NCBI GenBank assembly: GCA_017744915.1
Contig: JAGIAH010000008.1
Coordinates: 62,001-126,000 of the forward strand
From: Agrobacterium tumefaciens
GTDB lineage: Bacteria; Pseudomonadota; Alphaproteobacteria; Rhizobiales; Rhizobiaceae
Direction: 5' to 3'
Length of the DNA stretch: 64,000 nt
The notes beneath the pieces are model-generated. The model was not told the origin of the DNA, did not search any database, and was given only the letters and a program-made list of their open reading frames with translations. This document shows positions 45,256-53,103 of the stretch, one piece after another (the stretch's first letter is position 1; each line of letters begins with the position of its first letter). The position numbers and the translations under genes are program-made.

Positions 45256-45885
45256 ATGAGTTACGCCGAAAATCTCTGGCTTTTCTTTCTCGTCCTGTTC
45301 GGCATCATCATCCTGCCGGGCATGGATATGCTGTTCGTGCTGGCAAGCGCGCTGACGGGCGGCAGGAGAACCGGCCTTTCCGCCGCAAGCGGCATGAGCG
45401 CCGGCGGCATGGTGCATTCGCTTTATGGCGCTCTGGGTGTCGGCATGCTCGCGGCCTGGATGCCGTCGCTGTTCCTGCCGCTGCTGGTCGCGGGGGCGGC
45501 CTACATGGTCTGGATCGGCATCGGCCTGATGCGCAGCGCAATCGTCGTTGATGGCGATGAAGCGCAGGCGAGCGCCTCGGTGAGGAAAGCATTCTGGCGG
45601 GCGGTGCTGACCTGCCTTTCCAACCCGAAGGCCTATCTGTTCATGATGGCGATCTATCCGCAATTCCTCAAACCCGCCTATGGTCCGATCTGGATGCAGG
45701 GGCTGGTGATGGGCGCGATGGTGGCGGTAACGCAATTCACCGTTTATGGCGCATTGGCGTTGACTGCGGACAGAAGCCGGCAATGGCTCGTGTCCTCGCC
45801 TGCCGCCACCATCTTCATCGGCCGTGCGGCCGGTTTCATGCTGATTGCCGCCGCACTTGTCACGCTGTGGGAGGCCCTCTCCTAG
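45256..45885 (+). CDS. LysE/RhtB family exporter
   Basis: 209 residues, about 6 membrane segments. It opens YAENLWLFFLVLFGIIILPG and shows GMDMLFVLASALTGGRRTG, LPLLVAGAAYMVWIGI, and LTCLSNPKAYLFMMAIYPQF. GGGAGA precedes ATG 45256. Divergent from the WYL regulator, which probably controls it. Exported compound unknown, likely an amino acid or analogue. Confidence 0.87.
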   Translation: MSYAENLWLFFLVLFGIIILPGMDMLFVLASALTGGRRTGLSAASGMSAGGMVHSLYGALGVGMLAAWMPSLFLPLLVAGAAYMVWIGIGLMRSAIVVDGDEAQASASVRKAFWRAVLTCLSNPKAYLFMMAIYPQFLKPAYGPIWMQGLVMGAMVAVTQFTVYGALALTADRSRQWLVSSPAATIFIGRAAGFMLIAAALVTLWEALS

Positions 45886-46004
45886 ACTTCTGTTTTCACG
45901 ATGGAATTCACCGCAATGTGACTTCTTTTCGCCATCCGGAAAGGGCATCCTCGCGCCGTTCCATCTAGCGCCCGGTGTCCCAGCCGGAATCAAGGAGAGT
46001 GTGC

Positions 46005-46439
46005 ATGAAACTGAAAACCATCACGGCGGCCATGCTGTTCGGCTGTCTTTGCGCCGGAGCTGTCTATGCTGCCGGCGAAGTCGAAAAACGTGAAGGCTTG
46101 ATGAAGCAGATCGGCGGCTCCATGGGTGCGCTCGCCGCCATCTCCAAGGGTGAAAAGCCCTTTGACGCTGCAGCCGTCAAGGCTGCCGTGACCACCATCA
46201 GCACCAATGCCAAGGCTTTCCCCGACCAGTTCCCCGCCGGCACCGAGACCGGCAGCGCGGCCGCTCCCGCCATCTGGGAAAACTTTGCGGACTTCAAGGC
46301 CAAGGCCGCCAAGCTCGGCACGGATGCGGATCTGGTTCTCGCCAATCTGCCCACCGATCAGACCGGCGTTGCCACCGCCATGAAGGCGCTCGGCGCCGAT
46401 TGCGGCACCTGCCACCAGACCTATCGTCTGAAGAAGTGA
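46005..46439 (+). CDS. Cytochrome c' / c-556 (four-helix)
   Basis: Periplasmic monohaem cytochrome, 144 residues. Signal peptide LKTITAAMLFGCLCAGAVYA (residues 2-21), mature four-helix bundle, haem motif CGTCH at residues 133-137 close to the C-terminus as in c'/c-556 proteins. Met33 in GLMKQIG is the expected sixth ligand of the c-556 type. AAGGAGAG precedes the ATG. A terminator at 46447 separates it from the dihaem cytochrome gene. Agrobacterium c-556 is a known soluble protein of unclear electron partner. Confidence 0.9.
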   Translation: MKLKTITAAMLFGCLCAGAVYAAGEVEKREGLMKQIGGSMGALAAISKGEKPFDAAAVKAAVTTISTNAKAFPDQFPAGTETGSAAAPAIWENFADFKAKAAKLGTDADLVLANLPTDQTGVATAMKALGADCGTCHQTYRLKK

Positions 46440-46446
46440 TCCTTTT

Positions 46447-46477
46447 CAAAACGCCGCTTCCCGGCGGCGTTTTTTCA
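46447..46477 (+). terminator. Rho-independent terminator after cytochrome c'
   Basis: AACGCCGC-TTCCCG-GCGGCGTT (46450-46471) followed by TTTT; a classic stem and T-run 10 bases after the stop codon. Confidence 0.9.
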
Positions 46478-46521
46478 GCTCGAAAGACGCCTGATCCGGT
46501 CAGGTGAGAATGGGGAGGGGC

Positions 46522-47442
46522 ATGTCTTCCATCTGGACCAAACTTGCGGGCGGCATCGTGGTCGCGGCCATTGCGGGTTACGGTATTTTCGCCTGGGTCA
46601 CCGCGCCCCAGCGTCAGGCGCCCAGCCATTGGGTCAGCCTTGGCGAGCCGGATCTGGCCAATGGCGAAACGCTGTTCTGGGCCGGCGGCTGCGCAAGCTG
46701 TCACGCCGCACCCGACGCCAAGGGCGAGGCGCTGCTGACGCTTTCGGGCGGGCAGGCGCTGAAAAGCCCCTTCGGCACCTTCCATGTCCCCAATATTTCC
46801 TCCGATCCGCAGCACGGCATCGGCGGCTGGACGCTGGCGGAATTTGGTGACGCCATGACGCGGGGTGTGGGCAGGAACGGCGAACATCTTTATCCGTCCT
46901 TTCCCTATGCCTCCTATGCCCGCATGACGCAGAAGGACATCAACGATCTCTTCGGATATCTGAAGGTCCTCCCGGCCAGCCAGAACGACGCGCCGGATCA
47001 CGAGCTGCCGTTCCCCTTCAACCTGCGCATGGCACTGGGCGGCTGGAAATTCCTCTATTTCGATCCCGCCGCACCGCCGCGCATCGAACTTGCCAATGCC
47101 AATGCCGAATTGCTGCGTGGCCAATATCTGGTGGAAGGGCCGGGCCATTGCGGCGAATGCCACACGCCGCGCAATGCGCTTGGTGGTTTCGTGAAGGATC
47201 AGTGGCTGGCCGGCGGCCCCAATCCGGAAGGCGAAGGCCGCATTCCTGATATCACCCCCGGTTCGCAAAGCATCGGAAGCTGGGCCGAAGCCGATATTGC
47301 CAGCTATCTGGAAACCGGCTTCACCCCGGAATTCGACAGCGTCGGCGGCTCCATGGTCAAGGTGCAGCAGAACATGGCGCATCTGACAGCCGAAGACCGG
47401 GATGCGATTGCCGCCTATCTGAAGGCCATTCCGGCGCGGTAA
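46522..47442 (+). CDS. Dihaem cytochrome c, membrane-anchored
   Basis: 306 residues with an N-terminal membrane anchor (LAGGIVVAAIAGYGIFAW) and two haem sites: CASCHAAPD (about residue 59) and CGECHTPRN (about 212). It resembles the cytochrome subunit of bacterial alcohol/gluconate dehydrogenases but has only two haems rather than three, and no dehydrogenase subunit is adjacent. GGGGAGGGG precedes ATG 46522. It may shuttle electrons with the neighbouring c-556; partner unknown. Confidence 0.88.
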   Translation: MSSIWTKLAGGIVVAAIAGYGIFAWVTAPQRQAPSHWVSLGEPDLANGETLFWAGGCASCHAAPDAKGEALLTLSGGQALKSPFGTFHVPNISSDPQHGIGGWTLAEFGDAMTRGVGRNGEHLYPSFPYASYARMTQKDINDLFGYLKVLPASQNDAPDHELPFPFNLRMALGGWKFLYFDPAAPPRIELANANAELLRGQYLVEGPGHCGECHTPRNALGGFVKDQWLAGGPNPEGEGRIPDITPGSQSIGSWAEADIASYLETGFTPEFDSVGGSMVKVQQNMAHLTAEDRDAIAAYLKAIPAR

Positions 47443-47450
47443 CCCTCAGC

Positions 47451-47563
47451 CGTCATGCCGGACTAGATCCGGCATCCAGCCACGGCGCGTCTGCGCCGTG
47501 AAAAGAGTCTCTTGCGATCAAGGACTTGATCGCGCTGGACCCCGGATCAAGTCCGGGGTGACG
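47451..47563. repeat. Two-palindrome mosaic repeat (family B)
   Basis: CGTCATGCCGGA-CTAGA-TCCGGCATCCAG, an internal GCGATCAAGG/CTTGATCGC dyad, and a right palindrome CCCCGGAT-CAA-GTCCGGGGTGACG. The core is close to 40511-40622 in inverted orientation. Between the dihaem cytochrome gene and the cobalamin riboswitch. Confidence 0.85.
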
Positions 47564-47657
47564 GGAAAACTCTGCACATAGGCCCAATGGCAACCCCGCG
47601 AGCACATCAAACGTGTTGCCGCCATTGACTCCCGCCCGCACCCGACGGATAACAACC

Positions 47658-47868
47658 CTGTGATGGTTCCTTCCGGGCGTTCCGGAAGGTGAAAAGGGAA
47701 CACGATAGGGAGAATCCTCATTCGTGGCTGCCCCCGCAACTGTGAGCGGAGAGCCTGAAACGAAATGCCACTGGCAAGCCATCTCGCCCGGACTGGAGTT
47801 TCCGAGCAGGGTGAGGGCGATACCGGGAAGGTGTTTCAGGTTTTGACCCGCAAGCCAGGAGACCTGCC
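47658..47868 (+). promoter_or_regulatory. Cobalamin (B12) riboswitch
   Basis: The conserved core GCTGCCCCCGCAACTGTGAG begins near 47727 and the B12 box AAGCCAGGAGACCTGCC is at 47852-47868, with the closing helix starting near the TGATGGTTCCTTCC region at 47660. The order and spacing of these elements define the AdoCbl/cobalamin riboswitch class. The cbtBA cobalt-uptake genes follow, so high B12 should shut off cobalt uptake. The 178 bases between the B12 box and cbtB hold the expression platform, which I cannot fold reliably by eye. Confidence 0.95.
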
Positions 47869-48046
47869 ATCACGGAAATATCCATGCCGGCGGGGTGTCC
47901 GGAAGAGCGGAATTTCAGGGCGGTGGGATCAATGCCTCCCTGTGTCAGTCTCGTATCCCCGTGGTGAAGTATATCGCATGTGGTCTTGCGGCTTGTGCCG
48001 TTGGGCCGTGTCCAAAGGCGCGGGGTCGCGCCGGAGAGGGGTCACC

Positions 48047-48229
48047 ATGTCCATCAACCAGAATACGGCCAATTCAGCCGCGTCTGCAAAAACGGCCAGC
48101 TTCGCGCAATCGCTGACGGCGATCGTGCTTGGCCTGTTCGTCGTCGGTTTTGTCGGCTTTTCCCACGTGGAAGCCGTTCACAATGCCGCGCATGACACGC
48201 GCCATGCCAATGCCTTCCCCTGCCATTGA
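48047..48229 (+). CDS. cbtB: CbtB, small subunit of predicted cobalt transporter
   Basis: 60 residues: a single membrane segment (SLTAIVLGLFVVGFVGF) followed by a His-rich tail, HVEAVHNAAHDTRHANAFPCH, with the His pattern typical of CbtB and probably metal-binding. GGAGAGGGG lies 6 bases before the ATG. Together with CbtA it is predicted (comparative genomics) to import Co2+ for B12 synthesis. Riboswitch-controlled; cbtA starts 12 bases after its stop. Confidence 0.9.
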   Translation: MSINQNTANSAASAKTASFAQSLTAIVLGLFVVGFVGFSHVEAVHNAAHDTRHANAFPCH

Positions 48230-48240
48230 GGGGAAACGGC

Positions 48241-48951
48241 ATGTCATCTTTTCGCAATATCGTCTTTACCGCCATTCTCGTCGGCATTCTCGGCGGTTTC
48301 GCCGTGTCTGCCATGCAGGCTTTCGGCACCACGCCGCTCATCCTGCAGGCGGAAACCTATGAAAGCGCCGGTGAAGCGCCGCATAGCCATGATGCGCCGG
48401 CGCCGGGCGCTGCCGTTCCCGCCCATGAGCATAATGACGAGGCCTGGGCTCCGGCCGATGGTTTCGAGCGTACCGCCTATACGGTTGCCGCCAATGTGCT
48501 GACCGCCATCGGTTATGCGCTGGTGCTGACCGGCCTCATCTCCTTGCGCGGCACCAATACCGGCTGGCGTGAAGGGCTTTTGTGGGGCGTAGCCGGCTTC
48601 GCCGCCGTCATGCTGGCCCCGATGATCGGCCTGCCGCCGGAACTGCCGGGAAGCCCGGCCGCCGCACTTGAGGCACGGCAGATCTGGTGGCTCGCAACCG
48701 TTGCCGCAACCGCGGGCGGCATTGCGCTCATCGCCTTCCGCCGCGAACCCTGGGCCATTGTGCTGGCGCTGGTGTTGATCGTCGCGCCGCATGTGGTGGG
48801 TGCACCTTTGCCGCCGGAAGGTGAACATGCGCTGGCACCGCTGCCGCTGGAGCGTCAGTTCATCGTTGCCGCCACCATCACCAGCTTCGTCTTCTGGGCG
48901 TTGCTCGGCACATTGAGCGCGTTTTTCCTGAAGCGCTTCCAGCAGGCATAA
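48241..48951 (+). CDS. cbtA: CbtA, membrane subunit of predicted cobalt transporter
   Basis: 236 residues with about 5 membrane segments. The first (FRNIVFTAILVGILGGFAV) is followed by a His-rich periplasmic loop (HSHDAPAPG ... HEHNDEAW). Later segments are LLWGVAGFAAVMLAPMIGLPP, IWWLATVAATAGGIALIAF and TITSFVFWALLGTLSAFFL. Same transcript as cbtB and the next gene, a 104-residue protein starting 5 bases after its stop. No ATPase is present: CbtAB is thought to work without one, which is unusual. The start ATG 48241 closely follows cbtB. Confidence 0.9.
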   Translation: MSSFRNIVFTAILVGILGGFAVSAMQAFGTTPLILQAETYESAGEAPHSHDAPAPGAAVPAHEHNDEAWAPADGFERTAYTVAANVLTAIGYALVLTGLISLRGTNTGWREGLLWGVAGFAAVMLAPMIGLPPELPGSPAAALEARQIWWLATVAATAGGIALIAFRREPWAIVLALVLIVAPHVVGAPLPPEGEHALAPLPLERQFIVAATITSFVFWALLGTLSAFFLKRFQQA

Positions 48952-48955
48952 GCCC

Positions 48956-49270
48956 ATGCAGGACGCAGCGGAATGGAGTGAGGAACTCGATGCGCTGCGT
49001 TTTGCCGTTCCCGGTCACGGCGCGCCCTGCGCCGTGCACCGGCTTGCCTTCAAGGCAATCCTCGGGGCAACCCCGGGACGCGAGGCGGCTCTCGCCTGTT
49101 TTCATGATCACGAGGCCGCCTTTACCGCTGCGGCGCTCAGCAAGATAAAACGCTCGAATTTACCCGCCGGCCGCAGCCTGCATCTGAACAGCCGCGATAT
49201 TCGCCGGGCGATAGCGGGTGAGGGCGATGCGTCGGCGCCTCGCGTTTGCCGGGTGCTTGATCGGTCTTGA
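48956..49270 (+). CDS. Hypothetical protein in the cobalt-uptake operon
   Basis: 104 residues, cytosolic, no membrane segment. Start ATG 48956 lies 5 bases after the cbtA stop, implying co-translation under the same riboswitch. Possible metal-binding side chains cluster as GHGAPCAVHRLAF and ALACFHDHEAAF (Cys/His). The N-terminal half is acidic, the C-terminal half basic (SLHLNSRDIRRAIAGEG). I do not recognise the family. Context suggests a cobalt chaperone or accessory factor, inferred only from position and the Cys/His pattern. Confidence 0.72.
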   Translation: MQDAAEWSEELDALRFAVPGHGAPCAVHRLAFKAILGATPGREAALACFHDHEAAFTAAALSKIKRSNLPAGRSLHLNSRDIRRAIAGEGDASAPRVCRVLDRS

Positions 49271-49291
49271 CTGGCTCGATATTCCCACCTC

Positions 49292-49409
49292 CGTCATCCC
49301 GGCCTTGAGCCGGAATCCAGTCGACGCGCGTCTGCGCGGCGGCGGGAAGAGTCTTTTTCAGCCCAAGGACTTGGGCTGGCTGGATTCCGGCTCAAGGCCG
49401 GAATGACGG
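49292..49409. repeat. Two-palindrome mosaic repeat (family B)
   Basis: CGTCATCCCGGCC-TTGAG-CCGGAATCCAG on the left, internal CAGCCCAAGG/CTTGGGCTG dyad, and GGATTCCGG-CTCAAGG-CCGGAATGACG on the right. Nearly the same as 54620-54732. At the 3' end of the cobalt operon, facing the convergent DJ-1 gene. Confidence 0.85.
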
Positions 49410-49447
49410 GGAAGTGGAGGGTTGTAAAGCATTGAGGCGGATGCGCC

Positions 49448-50014
49448 TCACCGGTGCTCCGCCGCAAAAACCTGAAGTTCCGCCTCGGCTTCCGGACCAA
49501 AGAGGCCGAGGCTTTTCAGAATTTCCACCGCAAAACTCACCGGCGCGCTGCCGGCCGCCGTGATGATGCCGCCATCGCTGACCGCTTTCGGCTGGTCGCG
49601 ATAAAGCGCCTCACCGTTGTACGCCGGATAGGCCTTGTGCGATGCCAGCGCATTGCCGGTATGGGCGACATTGTTCAGCACACCCGTGCCCGCAAGCGCG
49701 CTTGCCGCCGCGCAGATACCGGCGACCAGCCGGTCCTGCTCGCGAAACCGCTTGACCAGCCCGCCAAGATCGGCAGCCGTTCCCTTTTCCCAGCTGAGAC
49801 CGCCGGGAATGACGAGCGCATCGATATCAGCGGGATCGAGCGCGTCATAGGATGTGTCCGGCGTCACCTTCAGCCCGCCCATCGAGGTCACCGGCCTGCC
49901 ATCAGGCGTGGCGTGAATGATCTCGGCACCGAGATAGCCGCGCGCTGCAGCAGCAAGCAGCGCCGGCTCCCAGTCAGCAAAATCCTGTGCCAGCGCAATG
50001 GCGATCCGTGTCAT
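49448..50014 (-). CDS. DJ-1/PfpI family protein
   Basis: 188 residues, class I glutamine amidotransferase-like fold. Nucleophile Cys in LVAGICAAASAL (elbow), Glu in the N-terminal part (FADWEPALL), and a late GIITAAGSAPVSFAVEIL. It belongs near the YajL/PfpI/YhbO-type glyoxalase or stress proteins. It starts 21 bases after the upstream GNAT stop, so the two are one transcript. Exact reaction unknown. Confidence 0.87.
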   Translation of the reverse strand: MTRIAIALAQDFADWEPALLAAAARGYLGAEIIHATPDGRPVTSMGGLKVTPDTSYDALDPADIDALVIPGGLSWEKGTAADLGGLVKRFREQDRLVAGICAAASALAGTGVLNNVAHTGNALASHKAYPAYNGEALYRDQPKAVSDGGIITAAGSAPVSFAVEILKSLGLFGPEAEAELQVFAAEHR

Positions 50015-50035
50015 GGTGGTCTCCGTCGGTTTTAA

Positions 50036-50524
50036 TCAGGCGATGGACTGCATGTAGCGCATGCCGGTGACCGGCCGCGGTGCGAAATCCATGTTTTCGT
50101 AGAAACGATGCGCCGCTACATTGCCGGTCGTGGCGCTGACGGAAAGATAGTCGCAACCGAGGCGCTTGGCGATATCGCGGGCGCGGGACACCAGATGCTG
50201 GCCGGTGCCATGGCCACGATGGCCGTCACGCACGAAGAGATGGTGCAGCTCCAGCCCGCGCCGGCCTTCCTGCGCCCTGTAGAGCGGCAGAAGCAGTGCG
50301 TAACCGATCAGCGCGCCATCGGCCTCGGCCACAAGGCCATGCACCCAGGGAAGGGGGCCGAACAGGTCGCGTTCCAGCTTTGCGGGCGTGATGGCCGCCG
50401 CATCGCCGTGGTAGGAGGCAAGCAGCGTGATCATCTCGTTGAGTTCGGGCAAATCCGACTTGCGCGCGCCGCGAATGATGACGACGGGCGGTCTTTCCAG
50501 TGTGAGGGAGCTATCTTCGGTCAT
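50036..50524 (-). CDS. GNAT family N-acetyltransferase
   Basis: 162 residues. Acetyl-CoA region HLFVRDGHRGHGTGQHLVSRA and the C-terminal half typical of GNAT (NVAAHRFYENMDF). AAAGGA lies 8 bases before ATG 50524. Expressed with the DJ-1 gene. The leader 50525-50720 contains a GC-rich hairpin with a T-tract on the same strand. Resembles diamine/spermidine-type acetyltransferases (SSAT-like), but the substrate is unproven. Confidence 0.85.
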   Translation of the reverse strand: MTEDSSLTLERPPVVIIRGARKSDLPELNEMITLLASYHGDAAAITPAKLERDLFGPLPWVHGLVAEADGALIGYALLLPLYRAQEGRRGLELHHLFVRDGHRGHGTGQHLVSRARDIAKRLGCDYLSVSATTGNVAAHRFYENMDFAPRPVTGMRYMQSIA

Positions 50525-50564
50525 TTTTTTGGTCCTTTGGTCTTATCGGTGCCGTCAGGACGTT

Positions 50565-50596
50565 TGAAAACAACAAAGCCGCCTGACGGCGGCTTG
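50565..50596 (-). terminator. Terminator-like hairpin between pip and GNAT genes
   Basis: AAGCCGCC-TGAC-GGCGGCTT (50576-50595). On the minus strand it is followed by TGTTGTTTTC. It could end the pip transcript or attenuate the GNAT-DJ-1 transcript from its own leader. Confidence 0.65.
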
Positions 50597-50720
50597 TTGA
50601 CAATATGATCTGTCGAGCCGCCTCTTAGAGGTAGGCCCAAAAGTACGAGCAGGAGATGGGTGCGCGTTCGTTGATCATGGAAAATGCAATGCGCCCGAAT
50701 CCGCAATCTGTCAAGCGGCT

Positions 50721-51668
50721 TCAGGAGGCAAAGCGTGCGATTGCTGAAACAATGGCGTCTTCCATCCCCGCATCGCCCGTGGAATGCCCGGCTCCGTCGA
50801 TGGCGATCAGCTCGCTTCCCGGCCATGCGGCTGCGAGTTCATAAGCGGTGACGGGCGGTCCCTGCAAATCGCGCATGCCCTGAACGAGCACGCCGGGAAT
50901 GCCCGCCAGACTACCGGCATTGCGGAGAAGCGCGCCATCCTCGAGCCAGGCGGCGTGGTGAAAATAATGGGCGCAGAGGCGGGCGCGAGCGAGAATATAG
51001 CCGCTGTCGCGCCATTTTTCCGGGAAGGCTGAGGTGCTTTCCGCGGTAATGGAACCCGCCTCCCACAGATGCCATTCGAAGGCGGCCATCGCGCGGATGG
51101 CAGGGTCGGGGTCGTGCAGAAGTTGGTGATAGGCGGCAACCGGGTCATCCTTCGGCAGATGATCCGGTATCGCGGCAATGAAGCGTTGCCATTGCTGCGG
51201 CAGGAACATCGCCAGCCCCTTGTAGAGCCAGTCGATCTCTTTCCGCCGCGTGGTGGTGACGCCCGCCAGCACCACGGCGCGCACCCGTTTCGGATGGCGC
51301 TGGGCGTAGGCCAGCGCAAGTGAGGCTCCCCAGGAGCTGCCGTAAACCAGCCAGTCATCGACCATGAGCGCGGAACGGATGGCTTCCATGTCAGCGATCA
51401 GATGATGTGTGGTGTTGTGTTCGAGGCTCTCGGCGGCGTTGGGCGTGCTTTTGCCGCAGCCGCGCTGGTCGAACTGGATGATGCGGAAAAGGGCCGGATC
51501 GAAATAGCGCCGCGCCGTCGCCGACAGTCCCGAACCGGGACCGCCATGCAACAGGATCGCATCGCGACCCGCCGGATTGCCGGCAATCGTCACATGCAGC
51601 CGGTGTCCTTCGGAAACCTCAAGGAAAACGGTCTCGAACGGGGTGATTTCGGGAAATATCTCGGCCAT
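50721..51668 (-). CDS. pip: Proline iminopeptidase (alpha/beta hydrolase S33)
   Basis: Removes N-terminal proline from peptides. 315 residues. Oxyanion region LLHGGPGSGL, DQRGCGKS, nucleophile elbow YGSSWGASLALAYA, late Asp/His with GAGHSTGD. The N-terminus MAEIFPEITPFETVFLEVSEGH is typical. Start ATG 51668 with AAGGG upstream; a TTG six codons earlier is possible but poor. Downstream of the ZntR-like gene on the same strand (82-base gap). Confidence 0.9.
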   Translation of the reverse strand: MAEIFPEITPFETVFLEVSEGHRLHVTIAGNPAGRDAILLHGGPGSGLSATARRYFDPALFRIIQFDQRGCGKSTPNAAESLEHNTTHHLIADMEAIRSALMVDDWLVYGSSWGASLALAYAQRHPKRVRAVVLAGVTTTRRKEIDWLYKGLAMFLPQQWQRFIAAIPDHLPKDDPVAAYHQLLHDPDPAIRAMAAFEWHLWEAGSITAESTSAFPEKWRDSGYILARARLCAHYFHHAAWLEDGALLRNAGSLAGIPGVLVQGMRDLQGPPVTAYELAAAWPGSELIAIDGAGHSTGDAGMEDAIVSAIARFAS

Positions 51669-51750
51669 CCGGCATCCCTTCTTCAAGCGGGTGGGAGGCG
51701 CATACAGGGCACGGATGACAGTTGAATGTCAGCCCCGTTCCGGGCCGGGT

Positions 51751-52176
51751 CTAGTGCTCACCCTCGCACATGCCGTGGTTGGACAGCGCGCGGATGACGT
51801 AACAATCCTCGATCGAATGGCCATGGCAATGGGAGACGATGCGTTCCAGCTCGTGCTCCAGCTTTTTGAGGCTGGCGATTTTTTCGCGCACATGGGCAAG
51901 ATGTTCGGCGGCGATGCGGTCCGCGCCTTCACAGGGCATCTGGCGATGCTGGCTAAGTGCGATCAGCTCGCGGATGGCCTCGATATTGAGCCCGAGATCG
52001 CGCGCATGGCGGATGAAGGCCAGCCTTTCGAGGTCGGATTTTTCATAACGGCGCTGGTTGCCGTCCGAACGGTCCGCCTCACGGATGAGGCCCATCTGCT
52101 CGTAATAGCGGATCGTCGGCACCTTGACGCCGGTGCGTTTCGACAGTTCACCGATGGACAGCATGGCTTTCTCCAT
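51751..52176 (-). CDS. zntR: MerR family metal-responsive activator (ZntR-like)
   Basis: 141 residues. N-terminal winged HTH SIGELSKRTGVKVPTIRYYEQMGLI, dimer helix, then metal residues: Cys in MPCEGADRI, and SHCHGHSIEDCYVI (Cys-x2-His-x4-Cys), as in ZntR's zinc site, plus a C-terminal MCEGEH. It should bind Zn2+/Cd2+/Pb2+ and activate a promoter with a lengthened spacer. The same CTCTAG dyad stands before this gene (52232-52246) and before the ATPase gene at 15.6 kb, the likely target. Start ATG 52176. Confidence 0.88.
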   Translation of the reverse strand: MEKAMLSIGELSKRTGVKVPTIRYYEQMGLIREADRSDGNQRRYEKSDLERLAFIRHARDLGLNIEAIRELIALSQHRQMPCEGADRIAAEHLAHVREKIASLKKLEHELERIVSHCHGHSIEDCYVIRALSNHGMCEGEH

Positions 52177-52231
52177 ATCCGTGGCGCAACGGTGGGAGAA
52201 CGGGGTGGTTCCGCCGCTCCGGGGTCCGATG

Positions 52232-52246
52232 CTCTAGTCTCTAGAG
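52232..52246 (-). promoter_or_regulatory. ZntR-type operator upstream of zntR
   Basis: CTCTAG-TCT-CTAGAG, a perfect dyad with half-sites identical to those in the zntA promoter (15610-15624). Flanking -35/-10 elements are not convincing here, so it may be an autoregulatory rather than activated site. Confidence 0.65.
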
Positions 52247-52278
52247 ATATGGCTTTTCCGCCCGCGGTTCAATGGGGT

Positions 52279-52626
52279 TCAGGCGGTCTCTTCCACACCC
52301 AGCGCCTGTGCCAGCGCCTTGAGAACCTCATTCTCTAGGCTGGGCGCGGCTTCCGGCTGTGCGGCGGCCATCTCAGCGGCGGGCGTGGTCGTGGCGGATG
52401 CGCCGCTATCGAGGTTCCACAGGGCGGCGGCAAGGCTGGCGGAAACGCTCGCGGCGGGCGCGACAGCCGTGGCGACGCTTTCGACGCCTGAAATGGCGCG
52501 ATGCGCGGTCTGGGTCAGCTCCAGCAGGGCCTCGGTGGCGGATTGGGTTTGCTTGCCCTTTGCGGGCTCAAGGCTCCGGGTCGGAATGGCATAAAAGCTG
52601 CTGCTGGTTGCTGCGATAGTCGTCAT
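52279..52626 (-). CDS. Hypothetical small Ala-rich protein
   Basis: 115 residues, no signal, Ala/Ser/Thr-rich with a Cys-free acidic C-terminus. Pattern: TEALLELTQTAHRAISGVES, SVSASLAAALWNLDSG, SLENEVLKALAQALGVEETA. GGGGGACTC precedes the ATG. Another short protein at 54131 has a similar SLANVLWAVGNG segment; these two flank dmeR-dmeF. I recognise no domain. Confidence 0.65.
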   Translation of the reverse strand: MTTIAATSSSFYAIPTRSLEPAKGKQTQSATEALLELTQTAHRAISGVESVATAVAPAASVSASLAAALWNLDSGASATTTPAAEMAAAQPEAAPSLENEVLKALAQALGVEETA

Positions 52627-52720
52627 GACTGAGTCCCCCTAGGTTCTGAGGGTCCTTTTAGGAGCCGAAACATTCGCGAAGATTGCGCCAGTCGGGACTT
52701 GAACGGAAAATCATCGCAAT

Positions 52721-52744
52721 ATAGTATACCCCCCTATAGTATAT
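52721..52744. promoter_or_regulatory. DmeR/RcnR-type operator
   Basis: ATAGTATA-CCCCCC-TATAGTATAT, a six-C tract flanked by inverted AGTATA/TATACT, ten bases before the dmeR start codon. RcnR/CsoR-family repressors bind a G/C tract between inverted AT-rich arms (RcnR: TACT-G6-N-AGTA), so this is almost certainly the DmeR site. Confidence 0.85.
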
Positions 52745-52753
52745 GAGGTGCTC

Positions 52754-53026
52754 ATGTCCCATACGATCCGCAACAAGGAAAAGCTTCTCGCCCGCATCCG
52801 CCGCCTGAAGGGGCAGATGGAGGCGGTGGAGCGCGCATTGGACGAGGCCAAGCCCTGCGGCGAGGTGCTGCAATTGCTGGCTTCGGTGCGCGGCGCGCTT
52901 TCCGGCCTGACGGGGGAGGTGATGCAGGAGCATCTGCACGAACACGTGGTGCATGCCGAAAACGAAGACGAACGTGCGCGGGCGGCGGAAGAGCTGGCCC
53001 AGGTGCTGAAGACCTACATTCGCTAG
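52754..53026 (+). CDS. dmeR: DmeR, Co/Ni-responsive repressor (RcnR/CsoR family)
   Basis: 90 residues, all-alpha metal-sensing repressor. N-terminus MSHTIRNKEKLLARIRRLKGQ; the metal residues are exactly those of RcnR: His3, Cys35 (KPCGEV), His60 and His64 (QEHLHEH). Start ATG 52754 rather than 52748 to place His at position 3. GAGGTG precedes it. It blocks the operator 52721-52744 and is released by Co2+ or Ni2+, freeing dmeF expression. Gap to dmeF 77 bases, probably one transcript. Confidence 0.93.
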   Translation: MSHTIRNKEKLLARIRRLKGQMEAVERALDEAKPCGEVLQLLASVRGALSGLTGEVMQEHLHEHVVHAENEDERARAAEELAQVLKTYIR

Positions 53027-53103
53027 CAAGTCTCCAAAAGCGGGCTTTTCCGAGGAAGAGGCGCGCGCAATAAACCGCTCTAAAAACGAACAGGATCAGC
53101 GAC

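Noticed and set aside
47765..48046. Long N-terminal extension of cbtB through the leader
   Set aside because: It would translate the B12 riboswitch; the ATG at 48047 with GGAGAGGGG gives the normal 60-residue CbtB.
50521..50826. A 101-codon minus-strand frame across the GNAT leader and the end of pip
   Set aside because: It overlaps the pip coding end and a terminator-like hairpin, and its start has no ribosome site. The tail (SGGFVVFKRPDG) looks peptide-like, but this is the hairpin read as codons.
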